The notes under the pieces: generated by a model | Database searches by the model: none | The model's input: the letters and a program-made list of their open reading frames with translations, nothing else | What the model was told of the DNA's origin: nothing | Program-made: the position numbers and the translations under genes | In this document: one piece after another, positions 28,567-37,849 of the stretch | Layout of the letters: every line of letters begins with the position of its first letter | Position numbering within the stretch: position 1 is the first letter of the stretch | Origin: Agrobacterium genomosp. 13 str. CFBP 6927 | GTDB lineage: Bacteria > Pseudomonadota > Alphaproteobacteria > Rhizobiales > Rhizobiaceae | Assembly (NCBI GenBank): GCA_900012615.1 | Contig: LT009757.1 | Span: 262,954 to 318,023, forward strand | DNA length: 55,070 nt | Reading direction: 5' to 3'

Positions 28567-29924
28567 TCAGCCCCGAACGATCTCTTCCGCAGCCATCGCA
28601 ACACCCAGCACATGCTCATCCGCACCATGCAGGCCAGAAAGCAGCAAACCAACCGGCATTCCCGCCTCACCTGTTCCGCACGGAATGGAAACGCCGCAGA
28701 GATCGAAAAAATTGCCAATCTGGGTGTTGCGCAGGGTCTTTGCATTCATGGCGAAAAAGGCATCGTCATCATCGAGAAGCGGCGCGACCCTGGCGGCGAC
28801 ATGCGGCAATGTCGGCGAGACCAGCAGTTCGTCCTTGCCGATCATTTCGGAAAACGCCGCCGTCATGCGTTCACGCGCTTCCATAATCCCAATATAGTCG
28901 GGCATGGAGATATTCGCGCCAAGCCTGGTTCTCGCCACCACACGCGGGTCCATCCGCGCGGCATCCGCGCCTTCCAGCCGTGCCTTGTGCAGGGCAAAAG
29001 CCTCCGCCGTCACCAGCGCGCCCTTTTCCCTGATAAGATCGAACAATTGCGAAAAGATCGGGAATGCCTGCCGCCGCACTGAGGCGCCGGCACGGGAGAG
29101 CCGCTCCACCGCCTGTTCGAAAGCAGCTGCGACGCCCTCCTCGATACCGTCAAAAAATACCGTTTCCGGCACGACGAGCGACAGGCCGGCAAGAGGCTTG
29201 CGTGCCAGATCGGCAGCAGCCCTGCCACGCATGGCGGCATCCACCCAGACGGCATCCTGCACGGTTCGGGTCAGCGGCCCAAGCGAATCGAGGCTTTTCG
29301 CGAGCGGATAAACACCACGCATCGAATAACGGCCACGGCTTGCCTTGTAGCCCACCACGCCATTGAAGGCGGCGGGAATGCGCACCGATCCGCCGGTATC
29401 CGTGCCGATCGCCACCGGCACCAGACCTGCGGCCACGGCAACGCCCGCACCGGAGGACGAGCCGCCCGGCAGACGGTGATCATCCGTGGAGGCCGGATTG
29501 CGCGGCGTGCCGTAATGCGGGTTGATACCGAGGCCGGAAAACGCAAACTCGCTCATATTGGTGCGGCCGACACAGACCATTCCGGCCCTTTTCAGCGCCG
29601 TCACCACATCGGCGTCGCGGGGGCAGGCGCATCGCCCGCCAGCACGGTCGATCCGGCCGTGGTCGCCATGCCTTCAAGATCGAAAAGATCCTTCCAGGCC
29701 ACCGGAATACCGTCGAGCACACCCAGGGAGCGTCCTTCGCGAATGCGTCTGGAGGCTGCCTCCGCTTCCGCCATGGCCCGCGCCGCCGTCAGGCCAACAA
29801 AAATCGCCTGATCGCCCTCTTTACCGATCGCATCCAGCGTCTCTTCCGCCAGGGCGCATGGATCGAGATGACCGCTCTGGATGAGAACGGAAAGCTGAGC
29901 GATGTTTTTACCCCTGTGAGCCAT
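28567..29924 (-). pseudogene. Amidase-signature family protein, broken by a one-base frameshift
   Basis: Two minus-strand frames together encode a normal ~452-residue amidase. The first (29924 to about 29620) carries the catalytic Lys in PVAWKDLFDLEG and runs to STVLAGDAPAPATPMW-stop. The second begins inside the same region in the next frame (DADVVTALKRAGMVCVGRTN) and carries the Ser motifs LPGGSSSGAG and GTDTGGSVRIPAA. Reading GCC CCC GC- GAC GCC GAT restores the frame, so one base is missing beside the G5 run at 29617-29623. The rest is well conserved and has no further stop, so the break is recent or a sequencing error. Its likely role, if repaired, is hydrolysis of an amide. The substrate is unknown. 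Confidence 0.85.
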
Positions 29925-30268
29925 GATGATCTTTCCTGAAATCCGACAGTGCGCACAACATGCCGTTTATCGGCTGCTTGGCAAGGCCGGTCGGCGTCCC
30001 CAGCCGCAGAGAAGTCGACTTGAGAAACGCGCAAAGGTTGTCATACTGACTTGGCCGTTTTGTTTCAGGGCATGACCGCAAGCCTGCGATTCTTTCAATC
30101 TGCGATGCAGGAACGCTGGGGCTTACACGAGCGGCGACTATAAAAAGACGGATTAATTCTTAATCGCATCTAAACTTTGTTGAATTATTTAGCAGACACC
30201 GTTGAAATGCATGTCCTATAAAATTCCATAAAACAATTATAACGCGACATCGCGGGGGACTATCGCGC
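29925..30268. other. Intergenic region, amidase / GGDEF-EAL gene
   Basis: These 344 bp hold no supported gene. The half next to the GGDEF-EAL gene (30140-30245) is AT-rich and probably carries its promoter. No clear operator or hairpin was found. Confidence 0.5.
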
Positions 30269-32587
30269 ATGGAAGAGACTGCCTATCGGGGGATAGATAG
30301 ACAGACTGAACCCGGCCACACGCTTCGCACAACGACGCAGCCGGCATCGGGCCGCCTTTCGCGGCGGCGTTCGCTCGCCAGCAAGATAACCCTGATATTT
30401 CTGGGCGGCGTGATTTTTTCCTACAGCATCGGCGCGCTTGTCGGCTGGTACATGTTCGTTGCCGCCGCCAGCGAGCAATGGCTCAACCAGGCCCGCGTCA
30501 ATTCACAGATCGCCAGCGCGACGCTGCGCAGCATCTACACCTATGTCAGCGTCACCGCCGATACGGACGGGCAGGTCAACGGCATATTGACGGACAAACC
30601 GATCGGCGACGACGAATCCATCCTCGTTACCGGCTTCAATCCCAGTGACGTTCTCGCCCTCATCGGCGCGCAAACCAAAAACGCCGTCTGGCTTTTCCGG
30701 TATGACGAGGACGATTCCGGCTTCCGGCAGATCGCGGCCGCCTTCGACAACGCCACCGACGATGACGAAAAACCGCTCGCCACCGATCCCATCTTCTCAA
30801 GAGATGCCGTGGCCGCCCGTTTCGCCACCGGCTTTGCGACCATTGGCGAGTCGAACCATTATATCGGCCTGCTGCCGATCATCAGCATTGAAACGAAGAA
30901 ACCGATCGGGGCGGTCGCCGTCAGCATCGGCGGTTCGGATGAGCTGTATGGCGCGCAACGCAAGCTGATCTACAATTCGCTCATTGCACTGATCGTGGTG
31001 CTGACCGTGACCGGTGTCCTTGTAACGGTGATTGCGCGGCACTTCCTGAAACCCGTTCCGGCTCTGGTGCAGGCGACGCTGCGCATCGCCCGCGAGGAAA
31101 CGGATGTCGTTACACCGTTTCAGACGCGCAGGGATGAAATCGGCGATATGGCCACGGCCATCGAAACGCTGCGTGAGGCGGTTCTGGAACGCGGACGCCT
31201 GCGGCAGATACGCGACATGGCGCAGCAGCTGGAACATATGGCCCACCATGACGCCCTGACCGGACTGCCCAACCGCGTACTGCTGATGAAGACGCTCGAA
31301 AACCGTCTCGAGCACCTTTCCGCGTCGGGGCAGCCGTTCAACGTCATGCTGCTCGATCTCGACCGCTTCAAGGCCGTCAATGACACGCTGGGCCATGCCG
31401 CCGGCGATGCCTTGCTGGTGGCGGTGGCATCGCGGATTTCTGCCGTGCTCGGTGAAAACGACATGGTGAGCCGCCTTGGCGGCGATGAATTCGCGATCAT
31501 ACAGTCGGCAAGCGCTGACTGCGAGAGTAGTGCTGCGATGCTGGCGGCGCGGGTGGTGCATGCGGTCTCACGCAGCTTCAACCTCGAAGGCAGCAAAATC
31601 AGTATCGATACCAGTATCGGCATCGCCTGCGCACCGGGCCACGGCACATCCGCCACCCAGCTTCTGCAACATGCCGATCTCGGCCTTTATCGCGCGAAAT
31701 CCATGGGCTGCGGTTATTTCGTGTTTTACGAACCCGGCATGGACATGGCGGTGCAGCACAAGCATGCGCTGGAAATAGACATGAAGTCCGCCCTCGAAAA
31801 CCGCGAATTTGAGTTGCATTACCAGCCCGTCGTCAATCTGCAGAGCGGTCGCATCGTTGCTTATGAGGCGCTGGCCCGCTGGCGTCACAGCAAGCTTGGC
31901 CTCATCGCCCCGGACCGTTTCATCACGCTTGCCGAAGAAAACAACTTCATCAAACCTCTGGGTGAATGGGTGCTGTCACAGGCCTGCCAGGACGCGATGA
32001 GCTGGCCCCGGGACATCCGGCTCGCCGTCAATCTTTCCGCCGTGCAGCTCTGCAATGACGACATCGTCCCGATTGTCGACAGGGCGCTTGAAACATCCGG
32101 TTTTCCGGCGGAGCGTCTGGAACTGGAAGTGACCGAAACGGCAATGCTGGAGCGCGATAGCAGCGCCCGCGCCCTGAAGCTTTTAAAGGAAAGGGGTGTG
32201 CGCCTCGTGCTCGATGATTTCGGCACGGGTTATGCCGGGCTCAGCACATTGACCCATGTTTCCTTCGACAAGATCAAGATCGACCGCGAATTCGTCTCCG
32301 GCCTGCCCGGCAATCCCATGTGTTCGGCCATCGTCAACACCATCATCGACATGGCTGAACAGATTGGCCTGAGAGTCACTGCCGAGGGCGTGGAGGACGA
32401 GCAGCAGGTCGAGGCGCTCAAGCTTTCGGGATGTGACGAGGCCCAGGGCTATTACTTCGCCGAACCGGCGCCGCTTGCCCATATCCTCAAGAACCGTGCC
32501 GTCATCACGCCGATCGGGAAAGACGGGTTTGACGACGCCGGTCGGCCGATACAGGAAACCTATTGCCCACCACAAAAAGCGATTTGA
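30269..32587 (+). CDS. Membrane GGDEF-EAL protein (c-di-GMP turnover)
   Basis: This 772-residue protein has two membrane helices (about residues 38-64 and 234-258) flanking a ~170-residue periplasmic sensor domain, followed by a HAMP-like linker. The GGDEF motif is intact at residues 404-408, and no RxxD inhibitory site precedes it. The EAL motif at 533-535 is intact, and the later metal and catalytic motifs (VTETAML, DDFGTGY, KIDREFV, AEGVEDEQQ) are also present. Both cyclase and phosphodiesterase activity are therefore possible. A binding-protein gene starts 29 bp after its stop, which suggests an operon and a periplasmic partner for the sensor domain. Confidence 0.9.
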   Translation: MEETAYRGIDRQTEPGHTLRTTTQPASGRLSRRRSLASKITLIFLGGVIFSYSIGALVGWYMFVAAASEQWLNQARVNSQIASATLRSIYTYVSVTADTDGQVNGILTDKPIGDDESILVTGFNPSDVLALIGAQTKNAVWLFRYDEDDSGFRQIAAAFDNATDDDEKPLATDPIFSRDAVAARFATGFATIGESNHYIGLLPIISIETKKPIGAVAVSIGGSDELYGAQRKLIYNSLIALIVVLTVTGVLVTVIARHFLKPVPALVQATLRIAREETDVVTPFQTRRDEIGDMATAIETLREAVLERGRLRQIRDMAQQLEHMAHHDALTGLPNRVLLMKTLENRLEHLSASGQPFNVMLLDLDRFKAVNDTLGHAAGDALLVAVASRISAVLGENDMVSRLGGDEFAIIQSASADCESSAAMLAARVVHAVSRSFNLEGSKISIDTSIGIACAPGHGTSATQLLQHADLGLYRAKSMGCGYFVFYEPGMDMAVQHKHALEIDMKSALENREFELHYQPVVNLQSGRIVAYEALARWRHSKLGLIAPDRFITLAEENNFIKPLGEWVLSQACQDAMSWPRDIRLAVNLSAVQLCNDDIVPIVDRALETSGFPAERLELEVTETAMLERDSSARALKLLKERGVRLVLDDFGTGYAGLSTLTHVSFDKIKIDREFVSGLPGNPMCSAIVNTIIDMAEQIGLRVTAEGVEDEQQVEALKLSGCDEAQGYYFAEPAPLAHILKNRAVITPIGKDGFDDAGRPIQETYCPPQKAI

Positions 32588-32616
32588 GAAACCGGCTACC
32601 AGACAAAGGAAATAAA

Positions 32617-33510
32617 ATGCGCCTTGCAGTATTTTGCCTTTTCCTCACATGCTTTGCTCCCATCACCCCGCTGCAGGCCGCCGGCGAAGGCGACACGCTT
32701 CAACAGATTGCCAAGACCGCAAAGATCCGCATCGGTTACCGCGAAGCCGAGCCACCCTTCTCCTATCAGTTGCCGAATGGAGAAATCACCGGCTTCTCGA
32801 CCGATCTCTGCCGGGCGATCAGTGAAGATATCCGCAAACAGCTTAAGCTCGACCGGATCGACCTCGAATATGTGAAGGCCACGCCCGCAACCCGCTTCAT
32901 CCTTGTCCGCAGCGGCCAGATCGATATCGAATGCGCGGCGACGACCAATAATAGCGAACGCCGGAAGGTGGTGGATTTCTCCTATCCGAACTTCATGACG
33001 GCGACGCAGTTTCTCTCTCGCAAGCAGGACAACCTCAAAAGCCTTGCCGATCTTGCCGGAAGGTCCGTCACATCCGCCTCCGGCACGGTCAATATCGAGC
33101 AGCTGAATGCCGTGAACCGGCAAAAGAACCTCAATATCTCGGTCATGCCGACGAAAACCAACGAGGAAGCGTTCGAACTTGTCGTTGCCGGCAAGGCCTC
33201 CGCCTTCGTCATGGACGGCATATTGCTGGCGGCGCTGGCAGCAACCTCCGAAAACCCAGACCTCTATGCACTTTCGGAAGACACGCTGAGCGCGCCCGAG
33301 CCTTACGGCCTTGTTTTCCGGCGCGACGATCCGGCCTTCAAGGCCGCGGTCAACGAAAGTCTGCGCCATATCTTCACCGGCCCCGCCATTCACGGCCTTT
33401 ATGAGAAATGGTTCACCAAGCCCATTCCGCCGAACGGCATGAACCTGAACCTGCCAATGGCGGCCTCCCTGAAACAGGCCTATGAAAATCCGGCCGAATA
33501 CCGGGACTGA
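32617..33510 (+). CDS. Periplasmic amino-acid-binding protein (GltI-like), orphan copy 1
   Basis: The 297-residue protein starts at ATG 32617, preceded by AAAGGA. It has a signal peptide ending near PLQA-AGEG and a type II periplasmic-binding fold. IECAATTNNSERRKVVDFS and the C-terminal KWFTKPIPPNGMNLNLPM match the glutamate/aspartate-binding GltI group. No permease or ATPase genes accompany it. It begins 29 bp after the GGDEF-EAL gene and is followed by a paralogue. It may deliver ligand to a distant transporter or signal to the GGDEF-EAL sensor domain; the latter is inference. Confidence 0.85.
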   Translation: MRLAVFCLFLTCFAPITPLQAAGEGDTLQQIAKTAKIRIGYREAEPPFSYQLPNGEITGFSTDLCRAISEDIRKQLKLDRIDLEYVKATPATRFILVRSGQIDIECAATTNNSERRKVVDFSYPNFMTATQFLSRKQDNLKSLADLAGRSVTSASGTVNIEQLNAVNRQKNLNISVMPTKTNEEAFELVVAGKASAFVMDGILLAALAATSENPDLYALSEDTLSAPEPYGLVFRRDDPAFKAAVNESLRHIFTGPAIHGLYEKWFTKPIPPNGMNLNLPMAASLKQAYENPAEYRD

Positions 33511-33581
33511 CGTGCAAGCGGCACGCGGCCCCTATTTTTTACGAAGACATGTTTTGGATTTATATTAGCTGGAGATGCGCG

Positions 33582-34484
33582 ATGCAGAGATCGACATTGT
33601 GGCTTGCTCTTGGGGTTTTAAGTCTTCTGCCCGCCACTGCGGCCGGCGACGATACCCAGCCACCGACACTTGAAACCATTGCAAAAACCGGCACCATCCG
33701 GCTGGGTTATGCTGACCGAAACGTTCCTTTTTCCTATCTGGGCACCGGTCCGGAGCCGATCGGCTACAGTATCGAGCTTTGCCTGAGGGTGGCCGAATCC
33801 ATCAAGAAGAAACTGGGCCTGCCGGAATTGAAGATTGATTTCGTCAAACGCACCCCCAGCAACCGCATCATGCTGCTCAACGACGGCACGATCGACATGG
33901 AATGCGTGGCGAGCACGAATACGGAAGAAAGACGCAAGGCCGTGTGGTTTTCCTACAGCCATTTCATCACCGGCACCCGTTATGTCGCGCTGAAATCCAG
34001 CGGCCTCACCACCGTCGGCGATCTTGCCGGGCGAACCGTGGTGGTGACGACGGGAACCATCAATATCGCTCAGCTCAATGTGCTCAATCGCAAACTGGGG
34101 CTGAATATCGCGGTTCTGCAAAATGACAGCACGGAAGGCGGGTTTGAGATGGTGACGGAAAACCGCGCCTCGGCCTTCGTCATGGACGATATTCTCCTGA
34201 GATCCTTCGTCGCCGAAACTGGCAGGCCGGAAGACTATTCCATCTCGAACGAATATCTCGCCCCGCCGCAGCCCTATGGCCTGATGCTCCGTCACGGCGA
34301 TACCGGTTTCCGGGACGCCGTCAACGACGCGCTGGGGCAAATCTACGCAAGTGGCGAAATCGAGAAAATCTACGACAAATGGTTCAACGCGCCGATCCCG
34401 CCGAACGGCATGAACCTCAAACGCCCGCTGCCCGGCGATCTGGAAGAAGTGTTTCGAAAGCCGGTCGATACGACGGCTGAATAA
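33582..34484 (+). CDS. Periplasmic amino-acid-binding protein (GltI-like), orphan copy 2
   Basis: The 300-residue paralogue of the preceding gene starts at ATG 33582 with CTGGAGA upstream. It has a signal peptide (LWLALGVLSLLPATAAG), IDMECVASTNTEERRKAVWFS and the shared ending KWFNAPIPPNGMNLKRPL. The two copies differ through most of their length, so the duplication is old and the ligands may differ. A terminator directly follows, closing the GGDEF-EAL unit. Confidence 0.85.
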   Translation: MQRSTLWLALGVLSLLPATAAGDDTQPPTLETIAKTGTIRLGYADRNVPFSYLGTGPEPIGYSIELCLRVAESIKKKLGLPELKIDFVKRTPSNRIMLLNDGTIDMECVASTNTEERRKAVWFSYSHFITGTRYVALKSSGLTTVGDLAGRTVVVTTGTINIAQLNVLNRKLGLNIAVLQNDSTEGGFEMVTENRASAFVMDDILLRSFVAETGRPEDYSISNEYLAPPQPYGLMLRHGDTGFRDAVNDALGQIYASGEIEKIYDKWFNAPIPPNGMNLKRPLPGDLEEVFRKPVDTTAE

Positions 34485-34487
34485 ATG

Positions 34488-34515
34488 AAAACGCCGCCCG
34501 GTGGGGCGGCGTTTT
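34488..34515. terminator. Bidirectional terminator between binding protein 2 and minE
   Basis: AAAACGCCGCCC and GGGCGGCGTTTT form a 12-bp perfect stem with loop GGTG. T-runs lie on both sides, so it can end both convergent transcripts. Confidence 0.85.
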
Positions 34516-34526
34516 CGCAGGAAACA

Positions 34527-34787
34527 TCACGCGGCGCGCAGGTCGGCGCTCAAGGGGATTTCGACGTCGATCTCGAGTATCGAGACATGCTCGTCACGAT
34601 CCATCTTCACATGCACCCGGTCATTGTCGATCTGGACATGCTTGGCGATGACGGCGAGAATTTCTTCCCTGAGGATGGCGACGAGATCGGAGCCCGACGA
34701 CGCCCTCTCGTGAGCCAGCAGCACCTGCAGGCGCTCACGCGCAAGCGGGGCCGACTTCTGTTTGCGGAAGAGACTGAAGATGCTCAT
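34527..34787 (-). CDS. minE: MinE, division-site topological specificity factor
   Basis: The 86-residue protein begins with the [28 protein letters not shown] membrane/MinD-contact segment and ends with the beta-domain ([26 protein letters not shown]). It stimulates MinD ATPase and makes the Min system oscillate. Its ATG overlaps the minD stop by 4 bp. The length is normal. Confidence 0.93.
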   Translation of the reverse strand: MSIFSLFRKQKSAPLARERLQVLLAHERASSGSDLVAILREEILAVIAKHVQIDNDRVHVKMDRDEHVSILEIDVEIPLSADLRAA

Positions 34788-35599
34788 GCAGCCCTCCTTG
34801 CGAAGATTTTGGAGAAGATACCCCGCTTCTCGCCCGGAATGACCACCGGAATGTCCTCACCGGACAGCCGGCGGGCGGCATCGAAATAGGCCATGGCCGG
34901 CGCGCAACGGGCGTCCGCCAGAGTGACCGGCGCACCGACGTTGGAAGCGCGCAGCACATCCGTGCTTTCGGGAATGATGCCGAGCAGGGGAATGGAGAGA
35001 ATTTCCAGGACGTCGTCGACCTTCAGCATGTCGCCGCGTTCGGCGCGGGCGGAATCGTAACGCGTCAGAAGCAGGTGCTTTTCCATGCGCTCGCCGCGTT
35101 CGGCCTTCAGCGTCTTGGAATCCAGCAGGCCGATGATGCGGTCGCTGTCGCGCACCGAGGAGACTTCCGGATTGGTGACGACGACAGCCACATCCGCATG
35201 GCGCATGGCCAGCGTCGCGCCGCGCTCGATGCCGGCCGGGCTGTCGCAGATCACCCAGTCGAAATGTTTCTTCAACTCGGCAATAACCCATTCGACACCT
35301 TCCGGCGTCAGATTGTCCTTGTCGCGCGTCTGCGAGGCAGGCAGCAGGAACAGCGTTTCGAGGCGCTTGTCGCGGATCAGCGCCTGGGTCAGCTTGGCAT
35401 CGCCCTGGATGACGTTGACGAGATCGTAAACCACCCGGCGTTCAGCACCCATGACGAGATCGAGGTTGCGCAGGCCGACATCGAAATCGACAACCACGAC
35501 CTTCTGCTTGTTCTGCGCCAGTGCGGCGCCAAGCGCTGCGGTCGAGGTGGTCTTGCCGACCCCGCCCTTGCCGGAAGTAACAACGACTACCTTCCCCAT
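34784..35599 (-). CDS. minD: MinD, septum-site determining ATPase
   Basis: The 271-residue protein has the deviant Walker A motif [10 protein letters not shown] at residues 9-18, an [12 protein letters not shown] switch motif and a C-terminal amphipathic membrane anchor ([14 protein letters not shown]). ATG 35599 ([13 protein letters not shown]) has the ribosome site CAGGAGAG; the longer frame to 35644 would overlap minC and add an unconserved tail. It recruits MinC to the membrane to block Z-ring assembly at the poles. Confidence 0.93.
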   Translation of the reverse strand: MGKVVVVTSGKGGVGKTTSTAALGAALAQNKQKVVVVDFDVGLRNLDLVMGAERRVVYDLVNVIQGDAKLTQALIRDKRLETLFLLPASQTRDKDNLTPEGVEWVIAELKKHFDWVICDSPAGIERGATLAMRHADVAVVVTNPEVSSVRDSDRIIGLLDSKTLKAERGERMEKHLLLTRYDSARAERGDMLKVDDVLEILSIPLLGIIPESTDVLRASNVGAPVTLADARCAPAMAYFDAARRLSGEDIPVVIPGEKRGIFSKIFARRAA

Positions 35600-35636
35600 A
35601 CGGCTCTCCTGTTCCTGTGTTGTCTTCAGTGTTTCT

Positions 35637-36368
35637 TCAGCCAAGTTTTTCGGCCTTTATCGTATCGTTTTCCAGCCAGAGCTGAACGGGCTGGCCGCGC
35701 AGCTTGTCGTCAATATCCTCAGCCACCTTGTAGACGCCGTCGATGGCAAGCAGCTCCGCCTCCAGCTTGCGGCAGAAGATGCGCGCCGAGACATTGCCGA
35801 GCGAACCGGCCATCGCACGTCCGCGCAGCGCACCGTAAATATGCACCGAACCACCCGCGATGATTTCCGCCCCCGAAGCGACCGAGCCGATGACGGTCAC
35901 GTCACCTTCGGGAAACATGATCGACTGGCCGGAGCGAACCGGCTCGTTGATGACCAGCGACTGCACGACGGCACGAACTTCGCCGGAAGCACGCGGCTTC
36001 TCCTCCGGCAATTCGACGGCGGTGACGGCAACCGGCTCCACCTCGACATCGGAGGCGGGCTTTCCACCCTTCAGCGACGGCGGCATGCCGGGTTCTATCA
36101 TCGAGGGGCGAACACCCTCGATCCCCATGATGCCGACATTGCGCTCGGTCAGCGCCGCCAGCAATTCCTTCAAGCCCGCCTTGTCGAGCGTGAGCTCCGA
36201 CACATCCAGGACCACCGGACGCGACAGGAAGAAACCCGCCGAACGCGCGGCAAGATCATCGAGCCTTTCCAGCCATTGATCGACCGGAGCTTCAGGGGAC
36301 AGGACGACTGCGAGGAAGGAGCGGCCTTTGATACGGATGGAACGCTGGTCTGTTAGCACTTTGGTCAT
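35637..36368 (-). CDS. minC: MinC, septum-site determining inhibitor of FtsZ
   Basis: The 243-residue protein has an N-terminal FtsZ-inhibitory domain (SIRIKGRSFLAVVLSPEA) and a C-terminal beta-helix (GDVTVIGSVASGAEIIAGG, HIYGALRGRAMAG) that binds MinD. A charged linker lies between them. ATG 36368 is preferred to TTG 36380. It is the first gene of minCDE. A perfect CtrA box lies 43 bp upstream of the chosen start. Confidence 0.9.
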   Translation of the reverse strand: MTKVLTDQRSIRIKGRSFLAVVLSPEAPVDQWLERLDDLAARSAGFFLSRPVVLDVSELTLDKAGLKELLAALTERNVGIMGIEGVRPSMIEPGMPPSLKGGKPASDVEVEPVAVTAVELPEEKPRASGEVRAVVQSLVINEPVRSGQSIMFPEGDVTVIGSVASGAEIIAGGSVHIYGALRGRAMAGSLGNVSARIFCRKLEAELLAIDGVYKVAEDIDDKLRGQPVQLWLENDTIKAEKLG

Positions 36369-36380
36369 CTTGGTAAACAA

Positions 36381-36780
36381 ATCGTTGACAATTAGGTACC
36401 TCGAATATGGTTAACAAATAGTTAACGGAGCCCTTAAAGCGACGGTTTCGTTAAGAAAATTCGATCCTGAAAATTCTCATGCAAAACATTCGGAAATGCT
36501 CACTACTCGCTGATTTTGCGTATTTTCATCGCTCGCGAAAACTCATGATAGCGGCCTATCCTTGCTGCAACCTGACCTCCCGCATCACCGGATAGCGCAC
36601 CGCCTCCCCTGCCCGCCTTCACCCGAGTCGCCGGCAGTCTGAAGCGTCCGACTCTGGAACAGCCATGACCGCTACAGACCGAAAGATCGTCATTTGCCCC
36701 TCCGGCGGAAAAGCGATTCCGTTATCTCCGCCAATGCTGTAGACACGAGGGCAACTCCACACGTCCAACGGAAAAATGAC
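36381..36780. other. Divergent intergenic region, minC / HAD phosphatase
   Basis: About 400 bp without a supported gene. The minC-proximal 150 bp are AT-rich and hold the CtrA box plus another TTAA half-site near 36461. Nothing notable was seen from 36550 to 36780. Confidence 0.5.
36411..36425. promoter_or_regulatory. CtrA-type box upstream of minCDE
   Basis: TTAA-CAAATAG-TTAA is a perfect match to the alphaproteobacterial CtrA consensus TTAA-N7-TTAA. It predicts cell-cycle control of minCDE, which agrees with CtrA control of min genes reported in Sinorhizobium. Confidence 0.65.
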
Positions 36781-37467
36781 ATGCACAGCAAAGTCCCGCC
36801 GGCCAGCCAGATGTTTTCGCGCGAATATGACGCCTTCCTGTTCGACATGGACGGAACGCTGCTCAATTCGATCGCGGTGGTGGAACGTGTATGGCGCGAA
36901 TGGGCCGTGGACAATGGCATAGAACCGAACGCCTTCCTGCAACGCATCCACGGCATGCGCGCATCGGAAGTGGTGCGCCGCGAGGCGATTCCCGGGCTCG
37001 ATATCCAGGAACAGGCGGATATGCTGCTGCAAAAGGAAATGGAGGATGTCGAGGGCATTCTCCAGATTCCGCAGGCAGCGGCCTTTCTTGAGAAATTGCC
37101 GGCTGGAAAATGGGCGATCGTCACTTCCGCCGCCCGCGCACTTGCCGAACTGCGTCTGGCGGCAGCAGGCCTCACACCGCCCCCTGTCATGATCTGCGCC
37201 GAGGATGTGGTGAACGGCAAACCGGACCCGGAAGGTTACAAAAAAGCAGCAGAGAAGCTCGGCGTTAGGCCTGAAAACTGCGTCGTCTTCGAAGATGCAC
37301 CCGCCGGCATTCAGGCCGGGGAAAGCATGGGCGCAACGGTGGTGGTGATCAATGCCACCCATTCGCACCCCATCGAAACGCCGCATCATTCGATTGGTGG
37401 GTATGGTGAGCTGGATGTCGTCATTGGTGAGAATGGCGCTCTGAGGCTCGCGGGCAATAGAGGCTGA
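36781..37467 (+). CDS. HAD-IA family sugar-phosphate phosphatase
   Basis: The 228-residue protein has motif I FLFDMDGTLLNS with nucleophile Asp22 and acid Asp24, motif II IVTSAAR, motif III Lys in NGKPDPEGYKKA and motif IV VFEDAPAGIQAG. This pattern fits the GPP/DOG and YfbT group, which dephosphorylates small polyol or sugar phosphates. ATG 36781 is preferred because the extension back to 36694 is unconserved. It stands alone, divergent from minC. Confidence 0.82.
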   Translation: MHSKVPPASQMFSREYDAFLFDMDGTLLNSIAVVERVWREWAVDNGIEPNAFLQRIHGMRASEVVRREAIPGLDIQEQADMLLQKEMEDVEGILQIPQAAAFLEKLPAGKWAIVTSAARALAELRLAAAGLTPPPVMICAEDVVNGKPDPEGYKKAAEKLGVRPENCVVFEDAPAGIQAGESMGATVVVINATHSHPIETPHHSIGGYGELDVVIGENGALRLAGNRG

Positions 37468-37556
37468 AGAAGGCTGCCTGCGTTTAAGGCCTCGGCACTA
37501 TTTTCAACCTTAAAGCGGCAAGTCAGTCGCTTCAGACTGTCCGGCGCAACCTTTTC

Positions 37557-37672
37557 CCGTCATTCCGGCCTTGAGCCGGAATCCAGCCGACGCGGCTCTC
37601 ACGCGCCGGGAAGAGTCCTTTCAGCCCAAGGACTTGGGCTGGCTGGATCCCGGCTCAAGGCCGGGATGACGG
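37557..37672. repeat. 115-bp hairpin repeat, copy B
   Basis: The ends CCGTCATTCCGGCCTTGAG and CTCAAGGCCGGGATGACGG pair, and the inner stem CAGCCCAAG/CTTGGGCTG replaces the CGCGATCAAG stem of copy A. Length and layout match copy A at 28428-28542, while paired positions differ in a compensatory way. Confidence 0.7.
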
Positions 37673-37790
37673 CAGTGGTAAAAGCCCCGGAATAAGACAA
37701 CGCCCGACCTGCTGAACAGCCTCAAACTCCTCCCCCACTTTTCCACCACCGGCCGATTGACAGTACCGCACAAATGCGTCCTAATAAAAT

Positions 37791-37808
37791 TGGTAAGACC
37801 ATCTTACC
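37791..37808. promoter_or_regulatory. Candidate GntR/FadR-type operator
   Basis: TGGTAAGACCA fits the FadR-group operator pattern TGGT-N3-ACCA. It overlaps a second inverted repeat, GGTAAGA-CCA-TCTTACC (37792-37808). The site is 42 bp before the regulator ATG, which suggests autoregulation and control of the downstream TRAP genes. Confidence 0.6.
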
Positions 37809-37849
37809 GCTTGCGCGATCGGGGGAGACTTTCGCGCTGGGAGGACATC

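Larger units (their letters stand above)
37468..37849. other. Intergenic region, HAD phosphatase / GntR gene
   Basis: About 380 bp with no supported gene. It contains hairpin repeat copy B (37557-37672) and a candidate GntR operator (37791-37808). Nothing else was seen. Confidence 0.6.
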
